This document shows positions 24,138-33,129 of a stretch of DNA of 64,000 nucleotides, piece by piece. Numbering within the stretch: position 1 is the first letter of the stretch; each line of letters opens with the position of its first letter. Source of the DNA: Pyxidicoccus sp. MSG2. Its GTDB lineage: Bacteria > Myxococcota > Myxococcia > Myxococcales > Myxococcaceae. The translations under genes and the position numbers were made by a program. The stretch covers positions 7,458,001 to 7,522,000 of the forward strand of contig NZ_JAPNKC010000001.1 of assembly GCF_026626705.1 (NCBI RefSeq), given 5' to 3'. The notes under the pieces are model-generated. The model was given only the letters and a program-made list of their open reading frames with translations. It was not told the DNA's origin and did no database searches.

Positions 24138-25316
24138 GTGCCGAATTACCTGACACCCGGCGTCTACGTGGAGGAGGTTCCCAGCGGCTCACGCTCCATC
24201 CAGGGCGTGGGTACCACCACCGCCGCCTTCATCGGCCGCGCACCCGCCGCGGACGCTCGCGTCCACCAGGCCGTCGCCGTGAATGGCTGGGCCCAGTTCG
24301 TGAAGGAGTTCGCCCCACCCGGCACGCCGAGCACGCCGCTCGCTCGCGCCGTGTACGGCTACTTCGCCAACGGCGGCCGCCGCTGCTTCATCGTCAACAT
24401 CGGCGACAGCGAGAGCCTCGTGGGCGACGCGCGCCGACGCCAGGGCGTGGCCGTGCTGGAGGAAATCAGCGAGGTGGCCATGGTGGCCGCGCCCGGCTTC
24501 GCCAACGCCCCCGCCTGGGACGCGCTGCTCACCCACTGCGAGAAGATGCGCGACCGCTTCGCCATCCTCGACGCACCCGAGGACGTGGACGACGTGGGAC
24601 GCCTCACCAAGGTGTCCACCGGCGACGCCGGCGGCGGCCTGCGCCCCCGCACGTCGGACCAGGGCTACGGCGCCTTCTACTACCCGTGGTTCTCCACGCC
24701 GGACCCCCTGGGGGACGGGAAGACACTGGTGAATGTGCCGCCGTCCGGCCACATGGCGGGCATCTACGCGCGCACGGACATCACCCGCGGCGTGCACAAG
24801 GCCCCGGCCAATGAAGTCGTGCGCGGGGCCCTGCGGCTGGTGCGCGACGTGACGCCGGAGGAGCAGGGCGAGCTCAACCAGGTGGGCGTCAACTGCATCC
24901 GCTACTTCCCGCGCGGCGGCATCCGCGTGTGGGGCGCGCGCACGGTGGCGGGTGACGACAGCGAGTGGCGCTACATCAACGTGCGCCGGCTCTTCAACTT
25001 CGTGGAGGAGTCCATCGCGCTGGGCACCAACTGGTCGGTGTTCGAGCCGAACGACTCCAAGCTGTGGAAGTCCCTCGCGCGCGACGCGCACGCCTTCCTG
25101 CTGCGGCTGTGGCGGGACGGGGCGCTGATGGGGCGCACCCCGGAGGAGGCGTTCTTCGTGCAGTGCGACGAGCAGACGAACACGAAGGAGACCATCGACG
25201 CCGGGCAGCTCTTCGCGGTCATCGGCCTGGCGCCGGTGAAGCCCGCGGAGTTCATCGTCTTCCGAATCGGCCAGCACGCGGGCGGCGCGGAAGTGGAGGA
25301 GGTGACCAATGGCTGA
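24138..25316 (+). CDS. Contractile tail sheath protein
   Basis: A 392-residue protein with start GTG 24138 (PNYLTPGVYVEEVPSGSRSI). This opening is the classical sheath signature, followed by TTAAFIGRAP, a GYFANGGRRCFIVNIGD segment, and the conserved C-terminal domain (INVRRLFNFVEESIALGTNWSVFEPND, LFAVIGLAPVKPAEFIVFRIGQ). It polymerises around the tube and contracts to drive it through a target envelope. Only one sheath gene is present, in contrast to the three of Photorhabdus PVC. It overlaps the tube gene by 8 bp. Confidence 0.95.
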   Translation: MPNYLTPGVYVEEVPSGSRSIQGVGTTTAAFIGRAPAADARVHQAVAVNGWAQFVKEFAPPGTPSTPLARAVYGYFANGGRRCFIVNIGDSESLVGDARRRQGVAVLEEISEVAMVAAPGFANAPAWDALLTHCEKMRDRFAILDAPEDVDDVGRLTKVSTGDAGGGLRPRTSDQGYGAFYYPWFSTPDPLGDGKTLVNVPPSGHMAGIYARTDITRGVHKAPANEVVRGALRLVRDVTPEEQGELNQVGVNCIRYFPRGGIRVWGARTVAGDDSEWRYINVRRLFNFVEESIALGTNWSVFEPNDSKLWKSLARDAHAFLLRLWRDGALMGRTPEEAFFVQCDEQTNTKETIDAGQLFAVIGLAPVKPAEFIVFRIGQHAGGAEVEEVTNG

Positions 25317-25797
25317 GGCCAAGACTCCCGAGGCGCCGCCGCCGGACCAGCCCGCGGGCGCGCAGCCCGGTGGGCAGTTGGAGATGTTCCGGGGTTACAA
25401 CTTCAACCTGCTCATCGACGGCATCAACGCGGGGCACTTCCTGTTCTGCTCCGAGCTGCAGGTGAAGGTGGCCGCGCTGCGCTACCGCGAGGCCGGCGCC
25501 GGGCCGGTGGTGCGGCGGCTGCCGGGCCCCGTCTCCCACGCGGACGTGACGCTGCGCTGCGGCTTCACGCAGTCGCCGGAGCTGTGGGCCTGGTTCCTCG
25601 CGTCGATGAGCGGCCTGCCGCAGCGCAAGAACGTGTCCATCCTCATGCTCGACGTCGATGGGGTGACCGAGCGGCTGCGGTGGAACCTCAACGAGTGCTG
25701 GCCGTCGGAGTGGAAGGTGCATCCGCTGGATGCGCTCGGCCAGGAGATTGCCATCGCCTCGCTCACGATGGTCTACGAGTCGCTCACCCGTGGCTGA
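25309..25797 (+). CDS. Inner tail tube protein (gp19/Pvc1 type)
   Basis: A 162-residue protein. After a ~25-residue Pro/Gln/Gly-rich N-terminal extension comes the tube fold: FRGYNFNLLIDGINAGHFLFCSEL, GPVSHADVTLRCGFTQSPELWAWF, SILMLDVDGVTERLRWNLNECWPSEWKV and the ending IAIASLTMVYESLTR. It stacks as hexameric rings beneath the sheath. The strong ribosome site GGAGGAGGTGA lies within the sheath gene's last codons. The Pro-rich extension is unusual and could line the lumen or contact the neighbouring Pro-rich protein. It overlaps the next gene by 8 bp. Confidence 0.93.
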   Translation: MAEAKTPEAPPPDQPAGAQPGGQLEMFRGYNFNLLIDGINAGHFLFCSELQVKVAALRYREAGAGPVVRRLPGPVSHADVTLRCGFTQSPELWAWFLASMSGLPQRKNVSILMLDVDGVTERLRWNLNECWPSEWKVHPLDALGQEIAIASLTMVYESLTRG

Positions 25798-27016
25798 GAC
25801 GTCCCAGACACCCTGGCGCCCCGCCTGGGTGCGCGCCGTGGCCCGGCGGATGAAGGCGTGGGCGGAGTCCGTGCTCGCCGAGGAGCCGGATTCCTCCGCG
25901 ACGCCCGGGACGGCTCCGCGCCCGGAGTCCGTCGCGGCGGGCTCGCGAGGCGCGGAGGGTGTCGCGCCGCCCTCGCCCACGGCGCCGGAGCCCTCGTTCG
26001 AGGACCTGGAGGCGCGCTGGCTCCGCGACCTCGAGGCGCGCCGGAGCGTTCCGCTCGGGGACTGGGTGGCTCGCGTGCGCCGGGGCGCGCCCCGGTTCCT
26101 GGAGGAGGTGCAGCGCGACGGGCTCGTGCCCGCTCCGCCTCGTGGGGCTCGGAGCGTGACTGGCACGACTGCGCACGGACCACCGCCGCCCGCGTGGACG
26201 GCGCCGAATGAGCTTCCTCCTCCTCCGCCCCCGTCTCCGCCCGACGTCCAGGCGGAAGGCGGGGAGGTGCACGCACGCCGCGAGTCCCCTCCGGCCATTC
26301 GCAGCTCCAGCGCTTCGAGGCCGTCCCCTCCGCCCGCGGTTCCGTTCTGGACGGCGGCGCCGTCACCCCGGCCGGAAGCCGACGTCGCTCGGAGCGCGCC
26401 GTCCACCCCTCCCAGCCCCGAGCCGCGCGCCGCCTTCCGCGCGCCATCGGCGCCGGAGCGCCCTCCCGTCGGCGACGAGTCCTGGCCCGCTCCCGCGCCT
26501 CGCGCACCGCCCCTGCACGAGGCAGGCGCTCCGGTCCAGCGCTCACCCTGGGACGACTTCCCGCCCTTTGCGAGCGAGGGGCGCACCACGCGGACACCCA
26601 CGCGCGTGCCGTCCCCCGTGCCGCCACGCGCCGAGGAGGAATCGCCCTCGCCCACGGAGCGCGTGAAGGTGTTGCCGAGGCCAGCCCCTCCCCGGGCCCA
26701 GACTCCCTGGGTGGAGGCGGACGCCGGTCCCCGCTTCGCGCCGCGCGAGCCCCCGCGCAATCAGGTGTCCTCCCGGGAAGACGAAGGCACGTGGGACGGC
26801 GACCGTTCCCCGCACATGTGGAGGCCCCGCCTGGTGGAGGCGCCTCCACCCACGCAGCCCGAGTTCTCCGCCACGCCTGACGAGCCCGCGGCGGGCCCTG
26901 CGAATCCCTGGCCCGAGCTTCCGCCCGTCCCCGTTCCGGAGAGCACGGAGACGGTGGTGGAGCTACGTCAGTGGGAGCGGCGCCGTCGGCTGGACCGTGA
27001 ACAGCGAGGCGAGTGA
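25790..27016 (+). CDS. Proline-rich disordered protein of the contractile operon
   Basis: A 408-residue protein with start GTG 25790, overlapping the tube gene. The N-terminus has amphipathic helices (WRPAWVRAVARRMKAWAESVLAE; later FEDLEARWLRDLEARRSVPLGDWVARVRRGAPRFLEEV). About residues 120-370 are very rich in Pro, Ala, Ser and Arg and surely disordered. The C-terminus returns to a charged helix (VVELRQWERRRRLDREQRG). It occupies the place where other contractile systems encode a tail-tube-linked small protein or tape-measure-related factor. Inference: possible tube-length or lumen protein, or cargo. No domain recognised. Codon use is like its neighbours. Confidence 0.7.
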   Translation: MAETSQTPWRPAWVRAVARRMKAWAESVLAEEPDSSATPGTAPRPESVAAGSRGAEGVAPPSPTAPEPSFEDLEARWLRDLEARRSVPLGDWVARVRRGAPRFLEEVQRDGLVPAPPRGARSVTGTTAHGPPPPAWTAPNELPPPPPPSPPDVQAEGGEVHARRESPPAIRSSSASRPSPPPAVPFWTAAPSPRPEADVARSAPSTPPSPEPRAAFRAPSAPERPPVGDESWPAPAPRAPPLHEAGAPVQRSPWDDFPPFASEGRTTRTPTRVPSPVPPRAEEESPSPTERVKVLPRPAPPRAQTPWVEADAGPRFAPREPPRNQVSSREDEGTWDGDRSPHMWRPRLVEAPPPTQPEFSATPDEPAAGPANPWPELPPVPVPESTETVVELRQWERRRRLDREQRGE

Positions 27017-27759
27017 TGGAGCGCGTGGCCTTCCTCATCGAGCCCGGCGGCGAGCGCATCGGGTGCCTGCTCAACCCGGAGACGCTCGTCATCCGTCGCG
27101 TGGCCGGCCTGCAGCCGAGGCGCGCGCTGGGGGGCTCGCTGCCGTGGGGGGGGCCCGGGGACGACCCGCTCCTCTTCACCGGCGGGGGAAGCACGGAGCT
27201 GACGCTGGACCTGCTCTTCGACGTCTCGCTCTCCGACTCCACGCTCCAGACGGAGGACGTGCGCGAGCTGACCGACCCGCTGTGGCGGCTGGCGGAGAAC
27301 GGGCTGCGGGAGGACGGCAGCATGCGGCCGTCACTGGCGCGGCTCGTCTGGGGCAAGTGGCTCAACTACCTCGGCGTGGTGGCCGCGGTGGCAGAGCGCC
27401 TGGAGCAGTTCACCTCCACAGGCGCGCCCCGCCGCTCGTGGCTGCGCATGCGCCTGTTGCGCGTGGAGGACGAGACGGGCCCGCAGGAGCCCGTGCTCGC
27501 GAGCGAGCCGCCGGACGCGGACGCGGTGGCGGCGGCGCTGGGACCGGAGGACTACGAGGCGCACACGGTGCTCGGCGCGAGCGAGGAGGAAGGCGCGCCC
27601 GGTGGACAGCGCCTGGATGAAATCGCCTACCAGCGCTACGGCGACCCGTCGCTGTGGCGGCTCGTGGCCGGGCTCAACGGCGTGGCGGACCCCAACAACC
27701 TCCCAGCGGGACAGGTGCTGCGACTGCCCACCGCCGAGGCGCTCCGGAGGGTGATGTGA
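27016..27759 (+). CDS. CIS tube/baseplate adaptor with LysM domain (Afp7/Pvc7 type)
   Basis: A 247-residue protein (ATG 27016; GTG 27013 also possible) overlapping the previous stop. The N-terminal half (AFLIEPGGERIGCLLNPETLVIRR, STELTLDLLFDVSLSDS) matches the tube-like adaptor domain that joins spike to tube. The C-terminal ~55 residues form a LysM module: RLDEIAYQRYGDPSLWRLVAGLNGVADPNNLPAGQVLRLP. In phage and CIS this LysM-bearing protein (gp53-like) fixes the baseplate to the tube end. It is followed directly by the spike gene with overlapping stop and start. Confidence 0.88.
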   Translation: MERVAFLIEPGGERIGCLLNPETLVIRRVAGLQPRRALGGSLPWGGPGDDPLLFTGGGSTELTLDLLFDVSLSDSTLQTEDVRELTDPLWRLAENGLREDGSMRPSLARLVWGKWLNYLGVVAAVAERLEQFTSTGAPRRSWLRMRLLRVEDETGPQEPVLASEPPDADAVAAALGPEDYEAHTVLGASEEEGAPGGQRLDEIAYQRYGDPSLWRLVAGLNGVADPNNLPAGQVLRLPTAEALRRVM

Positions 27760-29273
27760 GCCGCATGCGCGGACTGCCAGAGCTGCGCATCGAGGCCGGG
27801 GGCTCGCCCCTGTCGGTGGCGGACCTGCGCAGCCTCTCTTCCGTGCGCGTGCAGCAGCGGCTGGCGACGCCCGCGCAGTGCGAGCTGACCTTCACGGACC
27901 CTCGCGGCACCCTGGCTTCCTCGGGCCTTCCGCCGGGGACTTCCCTGCGCGTGGCGGCCGGCGCGGGCACGGAGAACCTCTTCACCGGCGAGGTGACGGC
28001 CGTCGAGTTCGCCCACGCCACAGGGGGCGCGCGCGAGGTGCGGGTGCGCGGCTATGACGTGCTCCACCGCCTGCGCAAGCGCCAGCCGGTGCGCGCGCAC
28101 GTGCAGGTGACGCTGGAGGACCTGGCGCGCGAGCTGGCGTCGGGGCTGGGCCTCTCCGTCGACGCGGCGGCGCCCGGGCCGCTGTGGCGCCACCTCATCC
28201 AGCACGGCCAGTCCGACCTGGACTTCCTCGTGGAGCGCGCGGACCGCTGCGGCCTCTACCCCGTGCTGCATGGCGACACGCTGAAGCTGGTGACGCTGGA
28301 GGGCGAGGGCACGCCGGTGCCGCTGCTCCTGGGCGAGTCGCTGCTGGAGGTCACCGTCGAGGTGAATGGTGACGCCTCCTGTCGCGAGGTGTCCGCGGAG
28401 GGCTGGGACGCCCTGCGCGCGGAGTCCCACGCCGGCCATGCGGAGTCGCCGCGCGTGGGGCGCCGCGTGGACGCGGAGGTGTCCCCGGGGAGCGTGGGCG
28501 GCGAGGACCGGCGCTCGCTGGTGGACGAGGCGACGGAGGGCATTCCCCACGCCGACGCCGCGGCCCAGGCGGAGCTGGACCACCGCGCCGCCCGCGAGGT
28601 GGTGCTCACCGCGGCAGCGGAGGGCGATGCTCGGCTGCGGCCGGGGGCCCGCGTGGAGGTGAGCGGGGTGGCGGCCTCCGTGGCGGGCCGCTACGTGCTC
28701 ACCGCCGTCACCCACCGCGTGGACGCGCGCCACGGCTTCATCTCCGAGCTGTCCTCCATGCCTCCGCCCCGCCGCGCGCGGGCCCGGGGCTCGGCGGTGA
28801 CGCTGGGCGTGGTCAGCCGCGTGGACGACCCGGACGGCAAGGGCCGCGTGCGCGCCACGCTGCCGGCCTATGGCGGCGTGGAGACGGACTGGATGCAGGT
28901 GCTCGCGGCGGGCGGTGGCTCCGGCAAGGGGCTGATGCTGTTGCCGGACGTGGGGGACACGGTGCTGCTCGCGCTGGGCGGCGAGGACCCGGCGCGCGGC
29001 GTGGTGGTGGGCGGCCTGTACGGCGGCGGCGGGTATCCGGACGCGGGCGTGGAGGGGGGCGCGGTGCGGCGCTACACGCTGCTGACGGCGGGCGGGCACA
29101 AGCTGCGGCTGGACGACGAGGGCCGCACGCTGCGGCTGGAGGACACCACGGGCAGCTACCTGGAGCTGACGCCGAAGGGCGTGCGCCTGCACTCGGAGGT
29201 GTCGCTCGACATCGAGGCGCCCGGCCAGGACGTGGTCATCCGTGGGCGCTCCATCGACTTCCGGAGAGGGTAA
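27756..29273 (+). CDS. VgrG-like spike protein (Afp8/Pvc8 type)
   Basis: A 505-residue protein. Start GTG 27756 with ribosome site GGAGG; ATG 27765 is an alternative. It contains the gp27-like hub (ELRIEAGGSPLSVADLRSL; LFTGEVTAVEFAH; LAGL-type segments; VRGYDVLHRL), then a gp5-like OB fold (LGVVSRVDDPDGKGRVRATLPAYGGVETDWMQVL, VLALGGEDPARGVVVGGLYG), and a beta-helix C-terminal shaft (YTLLTAGGHKLRLDDEGRTLRLED, HSEVSLDIEAPGQDVVIRG). The trimer forms the membrane-puncturing spike. No lysozyme or extra effector domain is fused. A PAAR-like tip follows immediately. Confidence 0.93.
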   Translation: MSRMRGLPELRIEAGGSPLSVADLRSLSSVRVQQRLATPAQCELTFTDPRGTLASSGLPPGTSLRVAAGAGTENLFTGEVTAVEFAHATGGAREVRVRGYDVLHRLRKRQPVRAHVQVTLEDLARELASGLGLSVDAAAPGPLWRHLIQHGQSDLDFLVERADRCGLYPVLHGDTLKLVTLEGEGTPVPLLLGESLLEVTVEVNGDASCREVSAEGWDALRAESHAGHAESPRVGRRVDAEVSPGSVGGEDRRSLVDEATEGIPHADAAAQAELDHRAAREVVLTAAAEGDARLRPGARVEVSGVAASVAGRYVLTAVTHRVDARHGFISELSSMPPPRRARARGSAVTLGVVSRVDDPDGKGRVRATLPAYGGVETDWMQVLAAGGGSGKGLMLLPDVGDTVLLALGGEDPARGVVVGGLYGGGGYPDAGVEGGAVRRYTLLTAGGHKLRLDDEGRTLRLEDTTGSYLELTPKGVRLHSEVSLDIEAPGQDVVIRGRSIDFRRG

Positions 29274-29614
29274 TGCGGGTCCTGACGGTGGATGCGCTGG
29301 TGGTGTGTGCCCATGAGCTGGGACGGGTGGGGCTCATCCACTCGCAGTCCTTCGTGACGGTGGAGGGCCGGCCCGTGCTCGTGCGCGCGGACCCGGAGGG
29401 ACGCCCCATCGGCGGGTGTCCCAACATCGGCCCCACCATCAAACCCTGTACCTCCACGCTCGCGGTGCAGAAGGGCTACTCCACGCTGGCGACGATTGAC
29501 GGGAAGCCCATGTGTCTGGACTCGCTGACGGGGCTGACGGACGGCACCCCGCCCGGCACGGTGAAGTACAAGGTCAACGCCCCCGGGCAGACGCTGGTGA
29601 CGGAGGCCGGATGA
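29273..29614 (+). CDS. PAAR-like spike-tip protein (Afp10-like)
   Basis: A 113-residue protein overlapping the spike stop by 1 bp. Text such as GGCPNIGPTIKPCTSTLAVQKGYSTLATIDGKPMCLDSLTGLTDGTPPGTVKYKV is typical of PAAR-like (DUF4280-type) tips with conserved Cys and Gly turns. The cysteines at CPN, KPC and MCL could bind a metal ion at the apex. It sharpens the spike and can carry effectors in related systems; none is fused here. Position after the spike strongly supports the call. Confidence 0.82.
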   Translation: MRVLTVDALVVCAHELGRVGLIHSQSFVTVEGRPVLVRADPEGRPIGGCPNIGPTIKPCTSTLAVQKGYSTLATIDGKPMCLDSLTGLTDGTPPGTVKYKVNAPGQTLVTEAG

Positions 29615-30039
29615 GCGCACCCCGCTACCGCACCTGGCGCTTCGCGCATCCCGACTTCGAGATGGCGGAGCTCTCCGGCCTGCGCCTCGCCCCCACGGGC
29701 AGGGCGGAGATGGTGGAGGAGCACGCCTCCATCCGCCAGGCCGTGCTGCTGCTGCTCACCACCACGCCCGGTGAGCGCGTCATGCGCCCGGACTATGGCT
29801 GCGAGCTGCACCGCCTGCTGTTCGCCAGCAATGACGACACCACCGCCGGCCTCGCCATCCACTACGTGCGCCGCGCGCTGGAGCGCTGGGAGCCGCGAAT
29901 CGCGGTGCTCCACCTGGACGCCACGCGCAGCTCGGACGAGCCTCACCGGCTGGACATCTCCCTGGAGTACCGCGTGCGCGCCACCGGCCGCACCGAGCGG
30001 CTCGCCTATCCCTTCTCGCTCACGGGAGGCCCGACATGA
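29611..30039 (+). CDS. Baseplate wedge protein, gp25/GPW-like (Afp9 type)
   Basis: A 142-residue protein, ATG 29611 overlapping the previous stop (ATGA). Family text: EEHASIRQAVLLLLTTTPGERVMRPDYGCELHRLLF, the conserved gp25 sequence containing the EPR-like 'PGERVMRP-YG' motif, and ALERWEPRIAVLHL. The protein starts sheath polymerisation on the baseplate. The ORF is in the same tight string as spike and J protein. The upstream longer frame is unsupported. Confidence 0.92.
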   Translation: MSAPRYRTWRFAHPDFEMAELSGLRLAPTGRAEMVEEHASIRQAVLLLLTTTPGERVMRPDYGCELHRLLFASNDDTTAGLAIHYVRRALERWEPRIAVLHLDATRSSDEPHRLDISLEYRVRATGRTERLAYPFSLTGGPT

Positions 30040-32627
30040 CCTCGCTCCCGTCGCCGCGCCTGGATGACCGCAGCTTCGCGCAGCTCGTGGAGCAGGCGCG
30101 TGCCCGCGTCCAGGCGTCGTGCCCGGACTGGACGGACCTCACCCCGCATGACCCGGGCATGGTGCTGCTGGAGGTGTTCTCCCACCTCACGGAGACCATG
30201 CTGTACCGGCTCAACCGGCTGCCGGAGAAGGCGTACGTGGAGTTCCTGCGCCTGCTCGGCGTGCGCCTCCAGCCGCCCGCCGCCGCGTCGGTGCGCCTGA
30301 GCTTCACGCTGGCGCGCCCGGCCGAGCGGCCCGTGGAGGTGCCACGCAACACCCCCGTCACCCTGGCCCGGGCGGGCGCGGGCGCGGAGCCCGTCGTCTT
30401 CCACACCGCGGACTCGGTGACGATTCCGGTGGGGAGCACGGAGGTGGAGGTGCTCGCCTACCACTGCGACCAGGTGGACGCGGAGGTGGCGGGGCAGGGC
30501 ACCGGCCAGCCGGGCCTCACCGTGCAGGCGCGGCGCCCGCCAATTGTCGCGCCCACCGGCGACTCGCTGGACCTGGTGGTGGGCGTGGAGGCATCGCCCG
30601 GCGAGCTGGACGCGCGCGCCCCGGCCCGCCGCCATGAGGGCCGCACCTACCGCATCTGGCGCGAGGTGGAGAACTTCGCCGCGCTGGCGCCGGAGGAGCC
30701 CGCCTACGTCGTGGACCGGATGACGGGCACGATTACCTTCGCCCCCTCCGCGCGGCTGGCAAACGAGGCCGGGGAGCTGGACGCGCCGCGCGCGCTGGCC
30801 GGGACTCCGCGCGACGGGAGCAAAATCCTCCTCTGGTACCGGCGCGGCGGAGGCGACCGGGGCAACCTGCCCTCGGGCACGCTGGAGCTGCTCAAGGTCC
30901 CCATTCCGGGCGTGAAGGTGACCAACCCCCGCCCGGCCACGGGCGGCCGGCCCGCGGAGACGCTGGACAATGCGCTCCTGCGCGGGCCGCAGGAGCTGCA
31001 CTCGCTGCGGCGGGCCGTGACGGCGGGCGACTTCGAGCTGCTGGCGCTTCGCAGCTCCGGCGCGGTGGCGCGCGCGAAGGCCGTCACCCTGGCGCAATTG
31101 TGGGCGCACGCGCCCGCGGGCACGGTGGAGGTACTGCTGGTGCCGCACCTGCCGCCGGACGTGCAGGGCACCGCGGGCGAAGGCATCACCGAGGACACGC
31201 TGCGCGTCCACGAGACGGAGGAAGCGCGCGCCCGCATCCTCGCGGAGCTGGACGTGCGCCGGCCGCTGGGCACCGCGTGCCACGTGGAGTGGGCGCGCTA
31301 CAAGACGGTGCGCGTGCAGGCGCGCGTGGTGGCGCACCGCGAGGAGGATGCCGCCGCGCTGCGCACGCGCCTCATCGAGCGGCTCCACCGCACCCTCACG
31401 CCGCTGCCCTCGCCGCTGCAGCCGGAGGGCTGGCGCTTCGGCCAGGCGCTGCGGGCCTCGCACGTGTACGACGCGCTGCTGGCCGAGCCGGGCGTCAGCT
31501 ACCTGGACAAGGTGCGCCTCATGGTGGACGAGGTGCCGCGCGAGGTGCGCACCCTCGCGGCGGACACCTTCCAGCCGGGCACCTTCTACGCGGGCGGCGG
31601 TGAGACGCTGTTCCGCACCGTGAATGACGCGGACGGCTGGGAGAAGGCGGGCCTGTTCCCCGGCGAGGACGTGGACGCGGTGGAGGCGCACCCGCAGCGC
31701 GCGGGCTACGTGGCCGTGTCCGGGCGGCTGGCGAGCGACGCGAAGCGCTCGCGCATCCACGTGTCCTTCGACTGCGGCGAGACGTGGGAGTCCGCCACGC
31801 ACACGCTGGACGCGGTGGAGGACATGGCGTGGGCGGAGCGGGACGGGGTGCCCGTGCTGCTGCTCGCCACGCGCGTGGGCCTCTTCGAGCTGATGGTCCG
31901 CCCGGGCGCCACGCCGATTCAGGTGCTGGTGGACCCGGCGAGCCAGGACCTGGGCTTCTTCGCGGTGGCGGCCACCACGGACGCGCGCGGCGCCGTCAAC
32001 GTGGCGGTGGCGGCCATGGGCACGCGCGGCGTCTTCCTCTCCGCCGGTGGCGGGCGCAGCGGCACCTTCCGCCCCATTGGCCCGCGCGGCGCGGACGTGC
32101 GCGTGCTGGAGGTGCAGAAGGACGGGCCGCGCTCCTTCCTCTGGGCGGGGCTCGCCGCCGCCAGCGGCGCGGACCCGGGCAAGGGCTGCCTGTACTGGGA
32201 GTTGATGGGCACCGCGGACCCGCCGGACGGGTGGCGGCCCTTCGACAAGGGCTGGGACGGCGGTAGCTGTCTCACGCTCGCCTTCAGCGGCTCCACCGTG
32301 TACGCAGGCAGCCACCGCGTGGGCGTGCTGTGGCTGGACGCCAGTCGCCCGGGCGCGACGTGGAAGCGGCCCGAAGTGGGCAGCGGCCTCCCGCTGCGCG
32401 AGGCCGAGCGCCTCTTCCAGCCCGTGTACGCGCTGGCCACGTCACCGAAAGGCGCGCCGCTGTTGGCCGGCGGCCCGGACGGCGTCTTCCGCAGGCCCTC
32501 GGGCAGCGAGCGCTACGAGCCCGTCTCCACGCGCGAGTTCACCGAGAAGGTGACGCTGCCGCCCACCTGGCTCCTCTGCTCCGGCGCCCACGTGCTGGAG
32601 GTGGTGACGGACGATGCGGAGCCCTGA
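30036..32627 (+). CDS. Baseplate J-like protein (Afp11 type) fused to an Asp-box beta-propeller
   Basis: An 863-residue protein. Residues 1-500 are a baseplate J-like wedge protein: DWTDLTPHDPGMVLLEVFSHLTETMLYRLNRLP, GTITFAPSARL, LRRAVTAGDFELLAL, CHVEWARYKTVRVQARVVAHREEDA, and GQALRASHVYDALLAEPGVSYLD. From about 510 the sequence changes to repeats of beta strands with an exact Asp-box (VSFDCGETW at 576-584, consensus SxDxGxTW), GRSGTFRPIG, GSTVYAGSHRVGVLWLDAS and GGPDGVFRRPSG, typical of sialidase/BNR-like or sortilin-like propellers. Family members usually end after the J part. Inference: the propeller sits on the baseplate rim and could bind a surface ligand in place of a tail fibre. Confidence 0.88.
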   Translation: MTSLPSPRLDDRSFAQLVEQARARVQASCPDWTDLTPHDPGMVLLEVFSHLTETMLYRLNRLPEKAYVEFLRLLGVRLQPPAAASVRLSFTLARPAERPVEVPRNTPVTLARAGAGAEPVVFHTADSVTIPVGSTEVEVLAYHCDQVDAEVAGQGTGQPGLTVQARRPPIVAPTGDSLDLVVGVEASPGELDARAPARRHEGRTYRIWREVENFAALAPEEPAYVVDRMTGTITFAPSARLANEAGELDAPRALAGTPRDGSKILLWYRRGGGDRGNLPSGTLELLKVPIPGVKVTNPRPATGGRPAETLDNALLRGPQELHSLRRAVTAGDFELLALRSSGAVARAKAVTLAQLWAHAPAGTVEVLLVPHLPPDVQGTAGEGITEDTLRVHETEEARARILAELDVRRPLGTACHVEWARYKTVRVQARVVAHREEDAAALRTRLIERLHRTLTPLPSPLQPEGWRFGQALRASHVYDALLAEPGVSYLDKVRLMVDEVPREVRTLAADTFQPGTFYAGGGETLFRTVNDADGWEKAGLFPGEDVDAVEAHPQRAGYVAVSGRLASDAKRSRIHVSFDCGETWESATHTLDAVEDMAWAERDGVPVLLLATRVGLFELMVRPGATPIQVLVDPASQDLGFFAVAATTDARGAVNVAVAAMGTRGVFLSAGGGRSGTFRPIGPRGADVRVLEVQKDGPRSFLWAGLAAASGADPGKGCLYWELMGTADPPDGWRPFDKGWDGGSCLTLAFSGSTVYAGSHRVGVLWLDASRPGATWKRPEVGSGLPLREAERLFQPVYALATSPKGAPLLAGGPDGVFRRPSGSERYEPVSTREFTEKVTLPPTWLLCSGAHVLEVVTDDAEP

Positions 32628-33129
32628 AATCGAGCGCCTGCTGCCGGGCGTCTTCCAGCGTACCGTGCAGCCCGAGTCCCCCCTGGCCGCGCTGCTGGAG
32701 GTGATGGAGGCGCTGCACGCGCCCAGCGAGGAGGTGCTGTCCCACCTGGAGGCGCACTTCGACCCGCGCCGGGCGCCGGACCGCTTCGTGCCCTTTCTCG
32801 CCCGCTGGGTGGGCATGGATTTGCCGGTGACGACGGGCCTGGGCCGCCTGCGCGAGTTGGTGGCCGCGGCGGTGGAGATTTCACGGTGGCGCGGCACGGC
32901 GCGCGGCCTGCTCCTGTTCCTGACCACGGCCACGGGGCGCACGGACTTCGCGGTGGACGAGCAGGTGCCCGGGCCGGACGGCCGGCCGCGTCCCTTCCAC
33001 GTCCGGGTGCGCGCGCCCGCGGAAGTCGCCACCCACCGGTTGCTGCTGGAGCGAATCATCGAGCGGGAGAAGCCCGCCTACGTCACCTACGAGCTGTACT
33101 TCGTGCAGCCGCCCAAAGGAGCAGGTTGA
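32614..33129 (+). CDS. Tail protein I-like baseplate protein (Afp12 type)
   Basis: A 171-residue protein overlapping the J-gene end by 14 bp. Matches the P2 gpI/TIGR02242-like pattern: LLPGVFQRTVQPESPLAALLEVMEALHAP, LSHLEAHFDPRRAPDRFVPFLARWVGMDL, ISRWRGTARGLLLFLTTATG, then a C-terminal beta segment (IIEREKPAYVTYELYF). It links the wedge to fibre or receptor components. In this operon no fibre gene follows; instead membrane proteins follow. Confidence 0.85.
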   Translation: MRSPEIERLLPGVFQRTVQPESPLAALLEVMEALHAPSEEVLSHLEAHFDPRRAPDRFVPFLARWVGMDLPVTTGLGRLRELVAAAVEISRWRGTARGLLLFLTTATGRTDFAVDEQVPGPDGRPRPFHVRVRAPAEVATHRLLLERIIEREKPAYVTYELYFVQPPKGAG

